Shown here piece by piece: positions 44,134-56,509 of a stretch of DNA of 64,000 bases. The notes beneath the pieces are model-generated. The model had not been told where the DNA came from. It saw only the letters and a program-made list of their open reading frames with translations, and did no database searches. Made by a program: the position numbers and the translations under genes. The stretch is taken from positions 13,319,460-13,383,459 of the forward strand of contig OY986964.1 of assembly GCA_963920575.1 (NCBI GenBank). The letters run 5' to 3'. Source of the DNA: Narthecium ossifragum. Lineage: Eukaryota; Streptophyta; Magnoliopsida; Dioscoreales; Nartheciaceae. Numbering within the stretch: position 1 is the first letter of the stretch; each line of letters begins with the position of its first letter.

Positions 44134-45526
44134 TGATGAATAAATTTTATATCTCGCAAGTATACGAATCAGTGCAATCAGTATAGTAGCAAGACGAGTA
44201 TCGTACCCACAGAGATTTGTAAAGATTATTAGAGTGAAACGCTAAAGAACAGGAAAGAAAGAAAATATGATGGATGAATACTAAGGTTCCGATTTCACCA
44301 TAACATCCTCATTCTATGCATTGAATCAATAAAGATTTCAGTTTAATTCCAAGGGCTCGTTCTTCCGGTATGATGATCCGTTCGGCCGCGGTCTTCACCA
44401 AGTACCCACAATTAACCCTAGTTAATGAACCCATAACTAAGTGCTAACCAAGAATCCATTAAGCTCTTAAGAACAATCATGAACCATGAATACTCTTAGC
44501 TTGAACCCGGCCTCGACATAAACTCATTCATTCACAGATCCTGTAAGATTAGGGAATGAACCCTCGCCCAATCTCACATAAAACAATCTACAATACTTTT
44601 ATTGGCCAGATAAATGTATTTAAGATCTCAGTTATAATAATGAATGAAACAAGGAAAATAAACTGATTAAATAATCATGATCCAATAACATAGAATGATT
44701 CAGTTAGGGCTACATCGGTACCTTAGAGAAGAAACTAGCCACTCATGTTCATCATGAAGACGACAAAAGTGTTCAAAGAAAAATAAAGAAAGAAAGACGA
44801 AGAAAACAAAACCCTAACGCGGCTTCCTCTCCTCCAGATGCTCCAGAAAAGTCCTCCCAAAAGATCCCCTTTGATAACCCTAAGTATTGTATTTATAGGC
44901 CTAAACTCGGGTGAGATCCGGCTCATTAAACGCTCCTTGCTGACGTGGCGGTCGACCGTGAGATCTCACGGTCGACCGGCAACTGTTCAAAATATTTCGG
45001 AAGAGCGACGGTCGATCCTCGCATCGACCCTGAGAAGTATTTTCTTTAACAGAGGCTGACGGTCGATGCGACGGATGATGCCACGGTCGACCGTGGGAAG
45101 TTTTGCATGTGACGGTCGATGCGACGGTCGTTCGGGGGAATTTATGAGCGCGACGGTCGACCGTCACATCCTCACGGTCGATCGTCACTATTCATTCAGC
45201 TTGCGCACTTGTACGAAAAGTGTTGTATCTTCCTCTCTGAAACTCCAAATCACGAACCGTAAAATTCTCCCGAAACTAGACTTCAAGATCTTTCCAACTA
45301 TATATGGCACATCATCTGATTCTTCATGAGCAGGTACATATTAATCTTTCAAGTTGATCCATGTAATCTTTTCAGCTTCTTTTCTCATTTTTCCTGCATT
45401 TTCCAGACAACTTTGTGACGCAACATATAAATATAAAAATAGTAATAAAGATGTTGATTAAGGATAATAATCTAGCAATTGAGATGGTTGTAAGGCTATT
45501 TAGAGTGCACTTTCATGCACTCATCA
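44134..45526 (-). repeat. LTR B (3' LTR of 2b)
   Basis: Contains a TATA-like TATTTATAG on the + strand (44,890-44,898; CTATAAATA on the minus strand) and the GGTCGACC cluster 44,947-45,189. Confidence 0.93.
44947..45189. repeat. GGTCGACC palindrome cluster in LTR B, upstream of TATA
   Basis: It includes a 30-bp perfect palindrome made of two CGGTCGACCG cores joined by TGAGATCTCA (44,949-44,978). The matching cluster in LTR C is 52,950-53,192; in LTR A 40,168-40,408; in LTR D 54,694-54,932. Confidence 0.85.
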
Positions 45527-46709
45527 CACCCCCCAACCAGCTTATTGCTAGTCTCTAGCAATTTTAAGCGCATAAAATATATTAAGCACACCAACGGTTC
45601 AAGGATGTAGACAAGCATGATAAAAGTTCTGCGTTATCAAGTCAATAATGTTGTACACCGTACAGAGCACGAAAACTTCTTATACTCATACACATACTAC
45701 CAACATATGAAATCAACTTCTACACTTCAAACATGCTAATCACCATTCAGAAGAACACATGTGACGTGATAAATAAATGTTACGTACAGAAGCAACTTCT
45801 ACCCACCATTAGTCCAAACACGCTACTATCTTCATGACCAATCATCCAACCCTCGCACTTTAAGTACAACATGCTTTTTTTTTTTTTTTTTCAACTATCA
45901 GACATTTCGCCTTTTTACGCGAGCACTCTCCGCTTCTTGAGGCGCAGAGACCCGGTTACTTAACAAAACACTGAGTAGTTTTTTTTTTTTTTTTTTTTAG
46001 CTATTAGTGGTTCTATCTTTTTACGCGAGCTCCCCGCTTCCTGGAACACCCGGTTACTCAGTAGATCACCAAATACGTGTTAAGGCACAGCTTAATCAAG
46101 CTCCAGAACTTTTTCTCTCTTTTTTTTTTCTGCATGCAATACTCAACACTAGCTAATGCTGAAATCATGGTCTAGATTGACAATAGCATGCTCATTCCTT
46201 TGGTGGGTATAATTACCACTGCACCGAACGTGTTCGTGTGTGACTCACATAATATTCTACCTTCAGGTTATCACACATGCAATCAATGTATAGGTCAATC
46301 CATATGAATACAACATGTATAATACGCATAAAAAAATTTCAACTCATGTACAATTTAACACTATTATACCCACAAGGTAGTATGAATAAGGTCATGAATG
46401 TCTACACCCCCCAACCTGAAATCAACATTGTCCTCAATGTGTGCATTTATCCACTAAAATATGTAGGAGGTGGCTATCCAAAAATTCCAGAGAAAGAAGA
46501 GACAAGTACTGTAAATAAGAAAGAGGCCACCTGATAGAATAGCGAACATCTCCTCAAGGATCCTCAGGGTGGCTGAAAACTTAAAACAAAACAAAAGAAA
46601 AACATAAGACTGAAAACTTAAACTTAAACTTAAAAAAAACAGGTTACCTTGGTGGGTTGCCTCCCACCCAGCGCTTTATTTAACGTCTAGGCAAGACGTA
46701 CTGCCAAGT
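45527..46709 (-). other. 2b 3' non-coding region
   Basis: Polypurine tract beside LTR B (about 45,538-45,527), internal tract with CATTGAGGACAATG stem (46,441-46,404), long T-runs (45,875-45,891, 45,979-45,998). No gene seen. Confidence 0.8.
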
Positions 46710-49271
46710 TTATGGTTCAACAAAATCAATTGCGTCCACCATTTCTGAATGTCCTTCCAAATACAATTTTAAGCGGTGCCCATTGACTTTGAATTTGCTC
46801 CCATTCCTTTCATTCTCAATTTCAACAACACCATGAGGAGATACTTGTGTCACTCTAAAAGGGCCCGTCCATCTTGACCTTAATTTACCTGGAAAGAATT
46901 TCATTCGTGAGTTATAAAGTAAAACTTTCATACCTGGTGTGAACTCCTTCCGTTGTATGGCTTTGTCATGATAGAGCTTGGTCCTTTCTTTGTAGATTTT
47001 AGCATTCTCGTATGCTTCATTCCGCAGCTCATCCAATTCGTTCAATTGCATCTTTCTCATATCCCCCGCTTCTCTCATGTCAAAATTCAGCTGTTTTATT
47101 GCCCAATAGGCCCTATACTCCAATTCCACCGGTAGATGACATGCTTTTCCAAACACAATGCGATAAGGGCTCATACCAATTGGAGTTTTATATGCGGTGC
47201 GATACGCCCAAAGAACCTCATTCAATTTTACTGTCCAATCCTTCCTTGTAGTGCCAACAACCCGTTCCAGGATCGTCTTTATTTGCCTATTGCTCACCTC
47301 CACTTGGCCCGATGTTTGAGGGTGATATGGGGTTGCGACCCGATGAGTGATGTTGTACTTCTTCAACAATGCATCAAATGCTCTATTACAAAAGTGTGAT
47401 CCCCCATCACTTATAATCGCCCGAGGTGTACCAAATCTTGTAAAAATCATATCTTTCAAGAATCCCACCACGGTCTTGCTGTCATTGTTCCTGGTTGCAA
47501 TTGCTTCAATTCACTTAGACACATAATCTACAGCAACAAGAATATACGTGTACCCGTATGATGGAGGAAACGGTCCCATAAAGTCTATGCCCCAAACATC
47601 GAACAATTCCACCACTAAATTATTTGTAAGAGGCATCTCATTCCTTTTGCTTATATTCCCTGACCGTTGACATCTGTCACACTTAGCAACAAAATTAAAT
47701 GCATCTTTGAATAATGTAGGCCAAAAGAAACCAGATTGAAGAACTTTAAAAGCAGTTTTCTTACCTCCAAAGTGTCATCCACACGTTAATTCATGACTAA
47801 ATTTCAATATATCATCATGCTCATATTCTGGAACACAACGCCTTATTATTTGATCAGGACAATGTTTAAATAAATAAGGGTCATCCCAAAGGTAATATCT
47901 GACTGTGGACAAAAATCTTTTCTTTTCTTGTGAACTTAGATCAGCACGCAGAACATTACTAGCTAGATAGTTAACAATATCCGCATACCAGGGCTCTTTA
48001 CCATTCACAGAAAATAGTTGTTCATCGGGAAAGCATTCTTGGATGGGTTGTACATCCTTAGGGCCGGCCATGTGTTCCAGTCGTGACAAGTGATCTGCCA
48101 CTACATTATCACTCCCTTTCTTGTCCCTTATTTCCAAATCAAACTCTTGCAGCAATAGGATCCACCTGATTAACCTTGGCTTGGTATCCTTTTTGGTTAG
48201 TAAATATTTCAATGCTGCATGATCTGAATAAATAACAACTTTAGATCCAATCAAATAAGAGCGAAATTTCTCCAATGCAAAAACAACTGCAAGTAATTCT
48301 TTCTCAGTGGTTGAATAATTGATTTGAGCATCATTGAGGGTACGACTTGCATAATAGATAGCATGAGAAACCTTATTCACCTTTTGTCCTAACACAGCCC
48401 CTATAGCATAATCAGACGCATCACACATTATCTCAAAGGGCAACGACCAATCAGGAGGCATAATAATAGGTGCAGTAATCAATTTCTCTTTTAAAGCATT
48501 AAAAGCATCAAGACAGGCTTTACTAAACTTAAACTCAACATCCTTAGCCAATAAATCACATAGAGGTCGTGCAATCTTAGAAAAATCTCTAATGAATCTG
48601 CGATAAAATCCTGCATGGCCCAAAAAACTTCGCACACCCTTTACAGAAGTAGGGGGCGGTAACTTCTCAATCAACTCTATTTTTCCTTTATCTACTCCAA
48701 TACCTTTACTAGAAATAGCATGTCCCAAAACAATACCTTGCCTTACCATGAAATGACTCTTCTCCCAGCTCAATGTCAAATTTGTCTCCTCACATCTTTT
48801 AAGCACCAAGGTTAGGTGTGCAAGGCAATTATCAAAAGAATTCCCAAATACAGAAAAATCATCCATGAATACCTCGACAAACCTTTCTATCATGTCGGAG
48901 AAAATCGATATCATGCATCTTTGAAAGGTGGCAGGTGCATTGCACAATCCGAACGGCATCCTTCTGTATGCGAATGTTCCAAACGGACAGGTGAAAGTTG
49001 TCTTCTCTTGGTCCTCTGGGGCGATAGCAATTTGATTACAACCTGAAAATCCATCAAGAAAACAATAAAATGAGTGACCAGCTAAGCGTTCAAGCATTTG
49101 ATCAATAAAAGGTAAAGGAAAGTGGTCCTTTTTAGTAGCTGCATTAAGCTTGCGATAATCGATGCAGACACGCCATCCAGTAGTCATCCTCGTGGGTATG
49201 AGCTCATTGTTCTCATTCTTCACAACTGTTATCCCTGATTTCTTAGGCACCACGTGAACTGGACTTACCAT
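46710..49271 (-). pseudogene. 2b RT-RNase H-integrase, one frameshift and two stops
   Basis: Joined to gag-protease by a one-base deletion at about 49,271 (a GGG run reduced to GG after SDSKW). RT has [30 protein letters not shown] and FMDD (near 48,864). RNase H has [21 protein letters not shown] and VADHLSRL. Integrase: the zinc region begins SHELTCG, then TGA at about 47,776; a second TGA near 47,509 replaces Trp in VSKWIEA. Integrase core and post-integrase domains ([39 protein letters not shown]) are open to the stop at 46,710. Both stops are single-base changes, so this copy died recently. Confidence 0.9.
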
Positions 49272-52087
49272 TTGCTGTCAGAAATAGGATAGATCACGCC
49301 AACATCGAGCAACTTAAGGATCTCTTCCCGCACAACGTCTTTCATGTTTGGGTTGAGGCGACGCTGGGCATCCCGTATAGGTTTGGCATCCTCTTCCAAA
49401 ATAATGCGATGCATGCACATAGTAGGACTTACTCCTTTAATATCTGCAATTGTCCAACCTATTGCAGTTTTATGCTCCCTAAGAACTCTCAATAATTTTT
49501 CCTCTTCCAATGGAGTAATGTCAGAAGCAATAATCACAGGAAGGGTTTCATTCTCACCAAGATATGCATATTTCAGATTACTAGGAAGAGGTTTTAAATC
49601 AAGCTTTGGTGGGGAAACTATTGATGAAACCATTTTAGAATAGGATTCGTTTAGCATGTCTAACCGAGATTCATCAGGGAAACATGGCTGCAATGCCTCA
49701 AGGGCTGCTATAACCTCCTTTGCTCCCTCGTAATTCTGCAACTCCTCCTTTTCCATCGTCAATGCCGCTTCTAGAGTAGTCTTCACTTGCTCCTGCATGA
49801 AACTAGAAAACACCAATGAATCTAAAACATCTATTGAGAAACAATCAAAAGAGTTTGAAGGATAGGACATAGATTCAAAAACTTTAAATTCAACAGTTTC
49901 ACCTAAAACTGTCATGCTGAGCTTACCATCCTGCACATTTATCATAGTCTTGGCTGTGGCCATAAATGGACGTCCCAACAAAATTGGTAAATTCCTATCA
50001 TGTAAGGGCGCATCTTCCATATCCAATATCACAAAATCAGCAGGGATAATCAATTTATCAACTTGTACTAAAATGTCTTCTACAATGCCTAATGGATATT
50101 TAATGGAACGATCCGCAAGTTGTAGAGACATTGTAGTAGGTTTTAATTCATCCACACCTAACTGAAGAAAAACAGAGTAAGGCATCAAATTAACACTGGC
50201 TCCTAAATCAAGCATTGCCTCTCCTATTTTTGTATCACCAATAGTAATAGTAATGTTAAAACTCCCTGGATCCTTAAGCTTGGGTAGAAGCTTCCTTTGT
50301 AGAGCCGCGCTTACCGTCTCTGAAACCATCACTTTTTCATGAGGTTCATACTTACGCTTTGAAGTACTTAGTTCCTTGAAGAACTTTGGAAATGCTGGCA
50401 TGTTCCTGATCACATCGAGTAATGGTAAGTTCACATTAACCTTAGATAAAATATCATAAATTTCAGAATATGACTTATCCATTTTGGTTTTCTTTAGACG
50501 GCCTGGAAAAGGAACCGGCGGCACATATGGTGGAGGAGAGTTGTGATAAACCTCCGAAACTGAATTTGCTCTCTTTCCATGCTCAGAAGCAGATGTGGCC
50601 GGTGGTGGCCCTTTCGAGCGTTCCTCCGTTTCAACTTCCTCACTTGCATCATCATTACACTCATCAACAACTTTAGCATTAATCTTATTATCAATAATTT
50701 TACCTGAACGAAGACCTGTAACTGTTTTCGCTTGCTCAGGTTGGCTTGGGAATTTGCCTGGGACATGGGCTCGTACCGCATCAGCAAGTTGTCTCACTTG
50801 AACTTCTAACTTCCCAACGGATGCTGCAACATTCTTTAGTACCGCGTCATGTTGAGCAATGGCTGACTCTTGTCGAGCAATGGCTGAATCTTGTTTTTCC
50901 ATCTTTGAATCTATTTTCTGCATAAAAGCTAACATAGTCGCTTCCAAAGACGACTTAACAGGTGGGTTAGACTGATTAGCAGTAGGCATACTAGCATTAG
51001 CAGTATTTTTCCATGAAAAATTCGGATGCTCCCTCCAGCCAGAATTGTAAGTATTTGCATAAGGGTCAAATCTAGGTCTCGGATTATAAGCATTCATCAA
51101 ATTAGCTTGCTCTTGCACATATTCAGGAAATTCACTACCAGAAGGACATGAATCAAACCTATGACCAACAATATTGCAAATTGAACAAACCTCAACCGGT
51201 TTTGCTTGTGTGGACATCATCGCGTCTATCTTCTTGTTAAGGGTTGCAATCTGCCTTGCCATGTCATCATTCTGGTTCAGCTCATAGATGCCTCTCGCCT
51301 TATTCCTCGTGTCCCTCTGCTGCGAGTTTGATCCTAGCATCTCATAGATTTCATATGCCTCCGGTGGTGTCCATTTGAACATCGCTCCACCTGCAGCATT
51401 ATCTGCCATAGTCTGACAAGAAAGATTTAGTCCATCATAAAAATATTGCATCTGATTTTCTAAAGAATAATTATGATGTGGACATTGCATCAAAAGCATT
51501 TTAAATCTATCCCATGCTTCATGGAATGGTTCTCCATCAGATTGCTGAAAATTTGGAATTTGCCTTCTCAAGTTAGTAGTCATGGCATGAGAATAAAATT
51601 TACTAACAAACTTGTTATAAATTGCATCCCAAGTAGTGAGTGATCCAGGAGGCAACGACATCAACCATCTCTTCGCTTTATCCTTCAGGGTATAAGGAAA
51701 ACATCGCATCCTCAAGTGATCTTCAGTAATGCCACCTAAAGGAAAAGTCTGAATAGTAGCATAATAATCTTTCACAAACGTTAGTGCATCTTCAGAAGGT
51801 AAACCATGAAATTCAGGAAGCATAGAAAAATGTAGATTTTTAAGTTCATAATTTCTAGTCTCAGCAGGTAACGCAATGCACGAAGGTGAGGTAGAAATAG
51901 TAGGCCACGCGTACTCCTCCAAAGGACGTAAATTGTTATTAAGCGCCATCTCCTCTTGTTCCTCTTCTTGAACTCCTAGATCTGATGTGGAGAGGCTGTC
52001 TTTGTTAGATCTTTTCTTCCAACCAATTTGATCTACTTTATCGTTCAAGGGCAACAACTTTTCTTTCCGTGATCGGCGACCTTGCAT
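49265..52087 (-). CDS. 2b Gag-protease (940 aa)
   Basis: An open frame from [10 protein letters not shown] to a premature stop caused by the frameshift at 49,271. Retrotransposon gag (about residues 90-225), CCHC knuckle [15 protein letters not shown], a heptad-like [19 protein letters not shown] stretch (possible coiled coil), retropepsin LDLGAS with catalytic Asp, and the start of the RT region ([33 protein letters not shown]). The start at 52,085-52,087 lies 25 bases from the primer site and matches the MQGRRSRKE start on the outer element at 53,758. It could still supply Gag and protease in trans. Confidence 0.9.
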   Translation of the reverse strand: MQGRRSRKEKLLPLNDKVDQIGWKKRSNKDSLSTSDLGVQEEEQEEMALNNNLRPLEEYAWPTISTSPSCIALPAETRNYELKNLHFSMLPEFHGLPSEDALTFVKDYYATIQTFPLGGITEDHLRMRCFPYTLKDKAKRWLMSLPPGSLTTWDAIYNKFVSKFYSHAMTTNLRRQIPNFQQSDGEPFHEAWDRFKMLLMQCPHHNYSLENQMQYFYDGLNLSCQTMADNAAGGAMFKWTPPEAYEIYEMLGSNSQQRDTRNKARGIYELNQNDDMARQIATLNKKIDAMMSTQAKPVEVCSICNIVGHRFDSCPSGSEFPEYVQEQANLMNAYNPRPRFDPYANTYNSGWREHPNFSWKNTANASMPTANQSNPPVKSSLEATMLAFMQKIDSKMEKQDSAIARQESAIAQHDAVLKNVAASVGKLEVQVRQLADAVRAHVPGKFPSQPEQAKTVTGLRSGKIIDNKINAKVVDECNDDASEEVETEERSKGPPPATSASEHGKRANSVSEVYHNSPPPYVPPVPFPGRLKKTKMDKSYSEIYDILSKVNVNLPLLDVIRNMPAFPKFFKELSTSKRKYEPHEKVMVSETVSAALQRKLLPKLKDPGSFNITITIGDTKIGEAMLDLGASVNLMPYSVFLQLGVDELKPTTMSLQLADRSIKYPLGIVEDILVQVDKLIIPADFVILDMEDAPLHDRNLPILLGRPFMATAKTMINVQDGKLSMTVLGETVEFKVFESMSYPSNSFDCFSIDVLDSLVFSSFMQEQVKTTLEAALTMEKEELQNYEGAKEVIAALEALQPCFPDESRLDMLNESYSKMVSSIVSPPKLDLKPLPSNLKYAYLGENETLPVIIASDITPLEEEKLLRVLREHKTAIGWTIADIKGVSPTMCMHRIILEEDAKPIRDAQRRLNPNMKDVVREEILKLLDVGVIYPISDSKW

Positions 52088-52112
52088 TCACTACAAATAA
52101 ACTCTAATCAAA

Positions 52113-52130
52113 TCCCCGGCAACGGCGCCA
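52113..52130 (-). promoter_or_regulatory. 2b primer binding site (tRNA-Asp)
   Basis: TCCCCGGCAACGGCGCCA on the + strand is identical to the A1 site; six bases separate it from LTR C. Confidence 0.9.
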
Positions 52131-52136
52131 AAAACT

Positions 52137-53529
52137 TGATGAATAAATTTTATATCTCGCAAGTATACGAATCAGTGCAATCAGTATAGTAGCAAGACGA
52201 GTATCGTACCCACAGAGATTTGTAAAGATTATTAGAGTGAAACGCTAAAGAACAGGAAAGAAAGAAAATATGATGGATGAATACTAAGGTTCCGATTTCA
52301 CCATAACATCCTCATTCTATGCATTGAATCAATAAAGATTTCAGTTTAATTCCAAGGGCTCGTTCTTCCGGTATGATGATCCGTTTGGCCGCGGTCTTCA
52401 CCAAGTACCCCCAATTAACCCTAGTTAATGAACCCATAAGTAAGTGTTAACCAAGAATCCATTAAGCTCTGAAGAACAATCATGAACCAAGAATACTCTT
52501 AGCTTGAACCCGGCCTCGGCATAAACTCATTCATTCACAGATCCTGTAAGATTAGGGAATGAACCCTCGCCCAATCTCACATAAAACAATCTACAATACT
52601 TTTATTGGCCAGATAAATGTATTTAAGATCTTAGTTATAATAATGAATGAAACAAGGAAAATAAACTGATTAAATAATCATGATCCAATAACATAGAATG
52701 ATTCAGTTAGGGCTACATCGGTACCTTAGAGAAGAAACTAGCCACTCATGTTCATCATGAAGACGACAAAAGTGTTCAAAGAAAAATAAAGAAAGAAAGA
52801 CGAAGAAAACAAAACCCTAACGCGGCTTCCTCTCCTCCAGATGCTCCAGAAAAGTCCTCCCAAAAGATCCCCTTTGATAACCCTAAGTATTGTATTTATA
52901 GGCCTAAACTCGGGTGAGATCCGGCTCATTAAACGCTCCTTGCTGACGTGGCGGTCGACCGTGAGATCTCACGGTCGACCGACAACTGTTCAAAATATTT
53001 CGGAAGAGCGACGGTCGATCCTCGCATCGACCCTGAGAAGTATTTTCTTTAACAGAGGCTGACGGTCGATGCGACGGATGATGCCACGGTCGACCGTGGG
53101 AAGTTTTGCATGTGACGGTTGATGCGACGGTCGTTCGGGGGAATTTCTGAGCGCGACGATCGACCGTCACATCCTCACGGTCGACCGTCACTATTCATTC
53201 AGCTTGCGCACTTGTACGAAAAGTGTTGTATCTTCCTCTCTGAAACTCCAAATCACGAACACTAAAATTCTCCCGAAACTAGACTTCAAGATCATTCCAA
53301 CTATATATGGCACATCATCTGGTTCTTGATGAGCAGGTACAGATTAATCTTTCAAGTTGATCCATGTAATCTTTTCAGCTTCTTTTCTCATTTTTCCTGC
53401 ATTTTCCATACAACTTTGTGACGCAACATATAAATATAAAAATAGTAATAAAGATGTTGATTAAGGATAATAATCTAGCAATTGAGATGGTTGTAAGGCT
53501 ATTTAGAGTGCACTTTCATGCACTCATCA
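52137..53529 (-). repeat. LTR C (5' LTR of 2b)
   Basis: 1,393 bp. TATA-like box at 52,901-52,893 and GGTCGACC cluster 52,950-53,192 upstream of it on the minus strand. Confidence 0.93.
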
Positions 53530-53758
53530 CCTCTGCAGGTAACGCAATGCACGAATGTGAGGTAGAAATAGTAGGCCTCGCGTACTCCTCCAAAGGACGT
53601 AAATTGTTATTAAGCTCCATCTCCTCTTGTTCCTCCTCTTGAACTCCTAGATCTGATGTGGACAGGCTATTTTTGTTAGATCTCTTCTTCCAACCAATTT
53701 GATCTACTTTATTATTCAAGGGCAACAACCTTTCTTTCCGTGATCGGCGACCTTGCAT
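53530..53758 (-). pseudogene. 2a gag N-terminus, cut off by 2b
   Basis: It reads [20 protein letters not shown] onward to [10 protein letters not shown], where LTR C begins; the rest of this gag resumes at 44,128. About 76 codons, no stop. Confidence 0.88.
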
Positions 53759-53783
53759 TCACTACTAATAAACTCTAATCAAA

Positions 53784-53801
53784 TCCCCGACAATGGCGCC
53801 A
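53784..53801 (-). promoter_or_regulatory. 2a primer binding site (tRNA-Asp, two mismatches)
   Basis: TCCCCGACAATGGCGCCA on the + strand, 16 of 18 matching tRNA-Asp; six bases from LTR D. Confidence 0.82.
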
Positions 53802-53807
53802 AAAACT

Positions 53808-55266
53808 TGATGAATAAATTTTATATCTCGCAAGTATACGAATCGGTGCAATCAGTATAGTAGCAAGACGAGTATCGTACCCACAGAGATTTGTAAAGAT
53901 TATTAGAGTAAAACGCTAAAGAACAGAAAAGAAAGAAAATAAGGAAAGGAAAATAAGAAATATGAAGTATCGAAAATAGATGATCTAATAACGAAATAAG
54001 AAAATAATAGAAATATGATGGATGAATACAAAGGTTCCGATTTCACCATAACATCCTCATTCTATGCATTGAATCAATCAAGATTTCAGTTTAATTCCAA
54101 GGGCTCGTTCTTCCGATATGATGATCCGTTCGATCGCGGTCTTCACATAGTACCCCCAATTAACCCTAGTTAATGAACCCATAACTAATTGTTAACCAAG
54201 AATCCATTACCCTCTGAAGAACAATTAAGAACCAAGAAGTGTTTTAGCTTGAACCCGGCCTCGACTAAATCTCATTCATTCATAGATCCTGCAAGATTAG
54301 GGAATGAACCCTCGCCCAATCTCACATAACACAATCTATAATACTTCTATTAGCCAGATAAAGATATTTAAGATCTCAGTTATAATAATCAATGAAACAA
54401 GAAATATAAACTGATTAAATAAATATGATCCAATAACATAGAATGATTCAGTTAGGGCTACATCGGTACCTTAGAAAAGAAACTAGCCACTCATGTTTAT
54501 CATGAAGACGACAAAAGTGTTCAAAGAAAAATAAAGAAAGAAAGACGAAGAAAACAAAACCCTAACACGGCTTCCTCTCCTCCAGATGCTCCAAAAAATC
54601 CTCCAAAAGATCCCCTTTGATAACCCTAAGTATCCTATTTATAGGCCTCAACTCGGGTTAGATCTGAGTCCATTATACGCTCCATGCTGATCTCACGGTC
54701 GACCGTGAGATCTCACGGTCGACCGTCAACTGTACAAAATAATTCGGAAGAGCGACGGTCGATCTTCGCATCGACCATGAGAAGTATTTTCTTTAACAGA
54801 GGATGACGGTCGATGCCACGGATGATGCCACGGTCGACCGTGGGAATTTTTACATGTGACGGTCGATGCGACGGTCGTTCGGGGGGATTTTTGAGCGCGA
54901 CGGTCGACCGTGAGATCTGACGGTCGACCGTCCCTATTCATTCAGCCTGCGCACTGTTACGAAAAATGTTGTAACTTTCCGTGGAAAACTCGGAATCACG
55001 AATCGTAAAATTCTTCAGAAACTAGACTTCAAAAGCTTTCTATATGGCACATCATCTGATTCTTCATGAGGAGGTACAGTTTAATCTTTCAAGTTGATCC
55101 ATGTAATCTTCTCAGCTTCTTTGCTTCTTTTTCCTGCATTTTCCAAACAACTATGTGAAGCAACATATAGATATAAAAATAGCAATAAAGATGTTGATTA
55201 AGGCTAATTATCTAGCAATTGAGATGGTTATAAGGCTATTCAGAGTGCACTTTCATGCACTCATCA
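53808..55266 (-). repeat. LTR D (5' LTR of 2a)
   Basis: 1,459 bp, partner of LTR A. TATA box 54,644-54,635; GGTCGACC cluster 54,932-54,694 with a 32-bp perfect palindrome at 54,695-54,726. Confidence 0.93.
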
Positions 55267-56306
55267 ACGCCGCGGGCTTTATCTGTGTTATCTGTGAACT
55301 GTTGTTTGCGGGGCTGCTTCCCGGTGCAGGTGTTGTGGTGGACTGCTGACAGTTGTTGGGGTACCACTGTAGCAGTCCCTAGACCTTATTTTCATGTTCA
55401 CCACCCCGGGGCGGCAGGGTGCCGTGCCCAGACCTTGTTATTTATATCATCACATATTGTTGCATGTTTATATGTATTATCTTGCGCATGTTCATAACAT
55501 GCATTGTGTTGCACATTTGTTGCACATTTGGGGCTTTCGGGTAGTCCGGATCTAGCTCTTGGACCGTTGCGGGTAGCTTGGTCCAAGAGTCGATTTGTAG
55601 TATTCAGCCATTTTCGATGATAGGGTTAGTTTGACCTGAATACATGTTGTTTGAGGTTTAGAGGTTGTGTCGTCTCCAAAGTCGTATCCGAAGTGTAGCC
55701 GGAGTCCGGTGTCCTTAAACTCTTGGGAGGAGGAGTGCCTGCCCAGCGGTGTCCTGGCTCGCCAAACGGTGTTCTATGTCTTGTAGAGAGTATGCAGTGT
55801 TTTGGGCCTGCGTTCACGGATTTCTGGTAGGGTTATGAGACCCTTGTATACACCTAGGATAGGCTTGGGGGACGACACTGTTGTGTTCCCTCCCTTTGTG
55901 AGTGTCGTAGTGTAGTGTCCCTGCTGAGCTTAGTGCTCACTCCTACCCGGGCTACGTTTTGCAGGTGTTGGCGCTAGCTCTTCTTCGGTCGCCCCTACCG
56001 GGCCGGTGTTTGGTGACGTGGCGGCGTCTGGCGGTGCTTGAGAGCTGGCGATCTTCCAGTTTTTACCCTTTTGTTATAGATAGTCTCCTACGGGAGTGAT
56101 AAATGTATAATTTCCCTGTTAGAGGATTGTATATAAATATCCAGTTTCAGTCTTTGGGTTGTAATATTTGTATAATACATGATGGTTATGTTTTGCTAGG
56201 GTAACCACTACGATTAGAGGGAAACCTCGCCAAAATTTCCGCAGTAGGTTAGGTTCCGCTTCGCGTCGCCCGGCCCGGTTGGGCCTACGCGGGTCGGGGC
56301 GCGACA
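55267..56306 (+). repeat. 5' LTR of Y, second part
   Basis: It continues the LTR of Y after 2a and its target duplication. It ends GGGGCGCGACA at 56,306 just before the Met-type primer site. No gene; the small ORFs here are shadows. Confidence 0.85.
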
Positions 56307-56309
56307 ACT

Positions 56310-56322
56310 TAGTATCAGAGCA
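56310..56322 (+). promoter_or_regulatory. Y primer binding site (initiator tRNA-Met, one mismatch)
   Basis: TAGTATCAGAGC against the usual TGGTATCAGAGC, four bases from the LTR end. Confidence 0.8.
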
Positions 56323-56509
56323 TAGGCTGTAGATCCCAGGGTGTTAGGATCAGGTTCGGTTGAGATTGAGCGTGGATTGGATTAGTTCTATGTCTAGAAC
56401 ATCCGTGCATGCTCTCTTTGTGATGTGTTATGCTTTTTCGCTTTATGTTGTGTTGTTTATTTTGTCGTTCTGACGAGTGAAAGCTCGTTTGCTATTGGTG
56501 ATCATGCAG

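Larger units (their letters stand above)
44134..53529 (-). mobile_element. Element 2b: Athila, inserted in gag of 2a
   Basis: LTRs B (44,134-45,526) and C (52,137-53,529), both 1,393 bp and about 1.5% different by eye, perfect tRNA-Asp primer site, gag-protease open, pol with one frameshift and two nonsense codons. The two halves of the gag of 2a lie exactly on its flanks. No matching target duplication is seen: the left flank carries AAAAACT next to LTR B, which is the sequence expected beyond a 5' LTR on the primer-site side. Confidence 0.92.
39280..55266 (-). mobile_element. Element 2a: pol-less Athila derivative, minus strand
   Basis: Outer LTRs A (39,280-40,745) and D (53,808-55,266), tRNA-Asp primer site with two mismatches (53,801-53,784), gag split by 2b, protease, then directly 3' non-coding sequence. 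Target duplication GCGCC/ACGCC (39,275-39,279; 55,267-55,271), 4 of 5. LTRs A and D share a stretch of about 70 bp (39,412-39,482) that LTRs B and C lack, which pairs A with D and B with C. RT, RNase H and integrase are deleted between the end of protease and the pol stop. Confidence 0.92.

Noticed and set aside
44134..53529. 2a and 2b read as a tandem array of three elements sharing LTR B
   Set aside because: LTRs A and D share a stretch of about 70 bp missing from B and C, and the gag of 2a is cut into complementary halves exactly at the outer ends of B and C; nested insertion explains this better.
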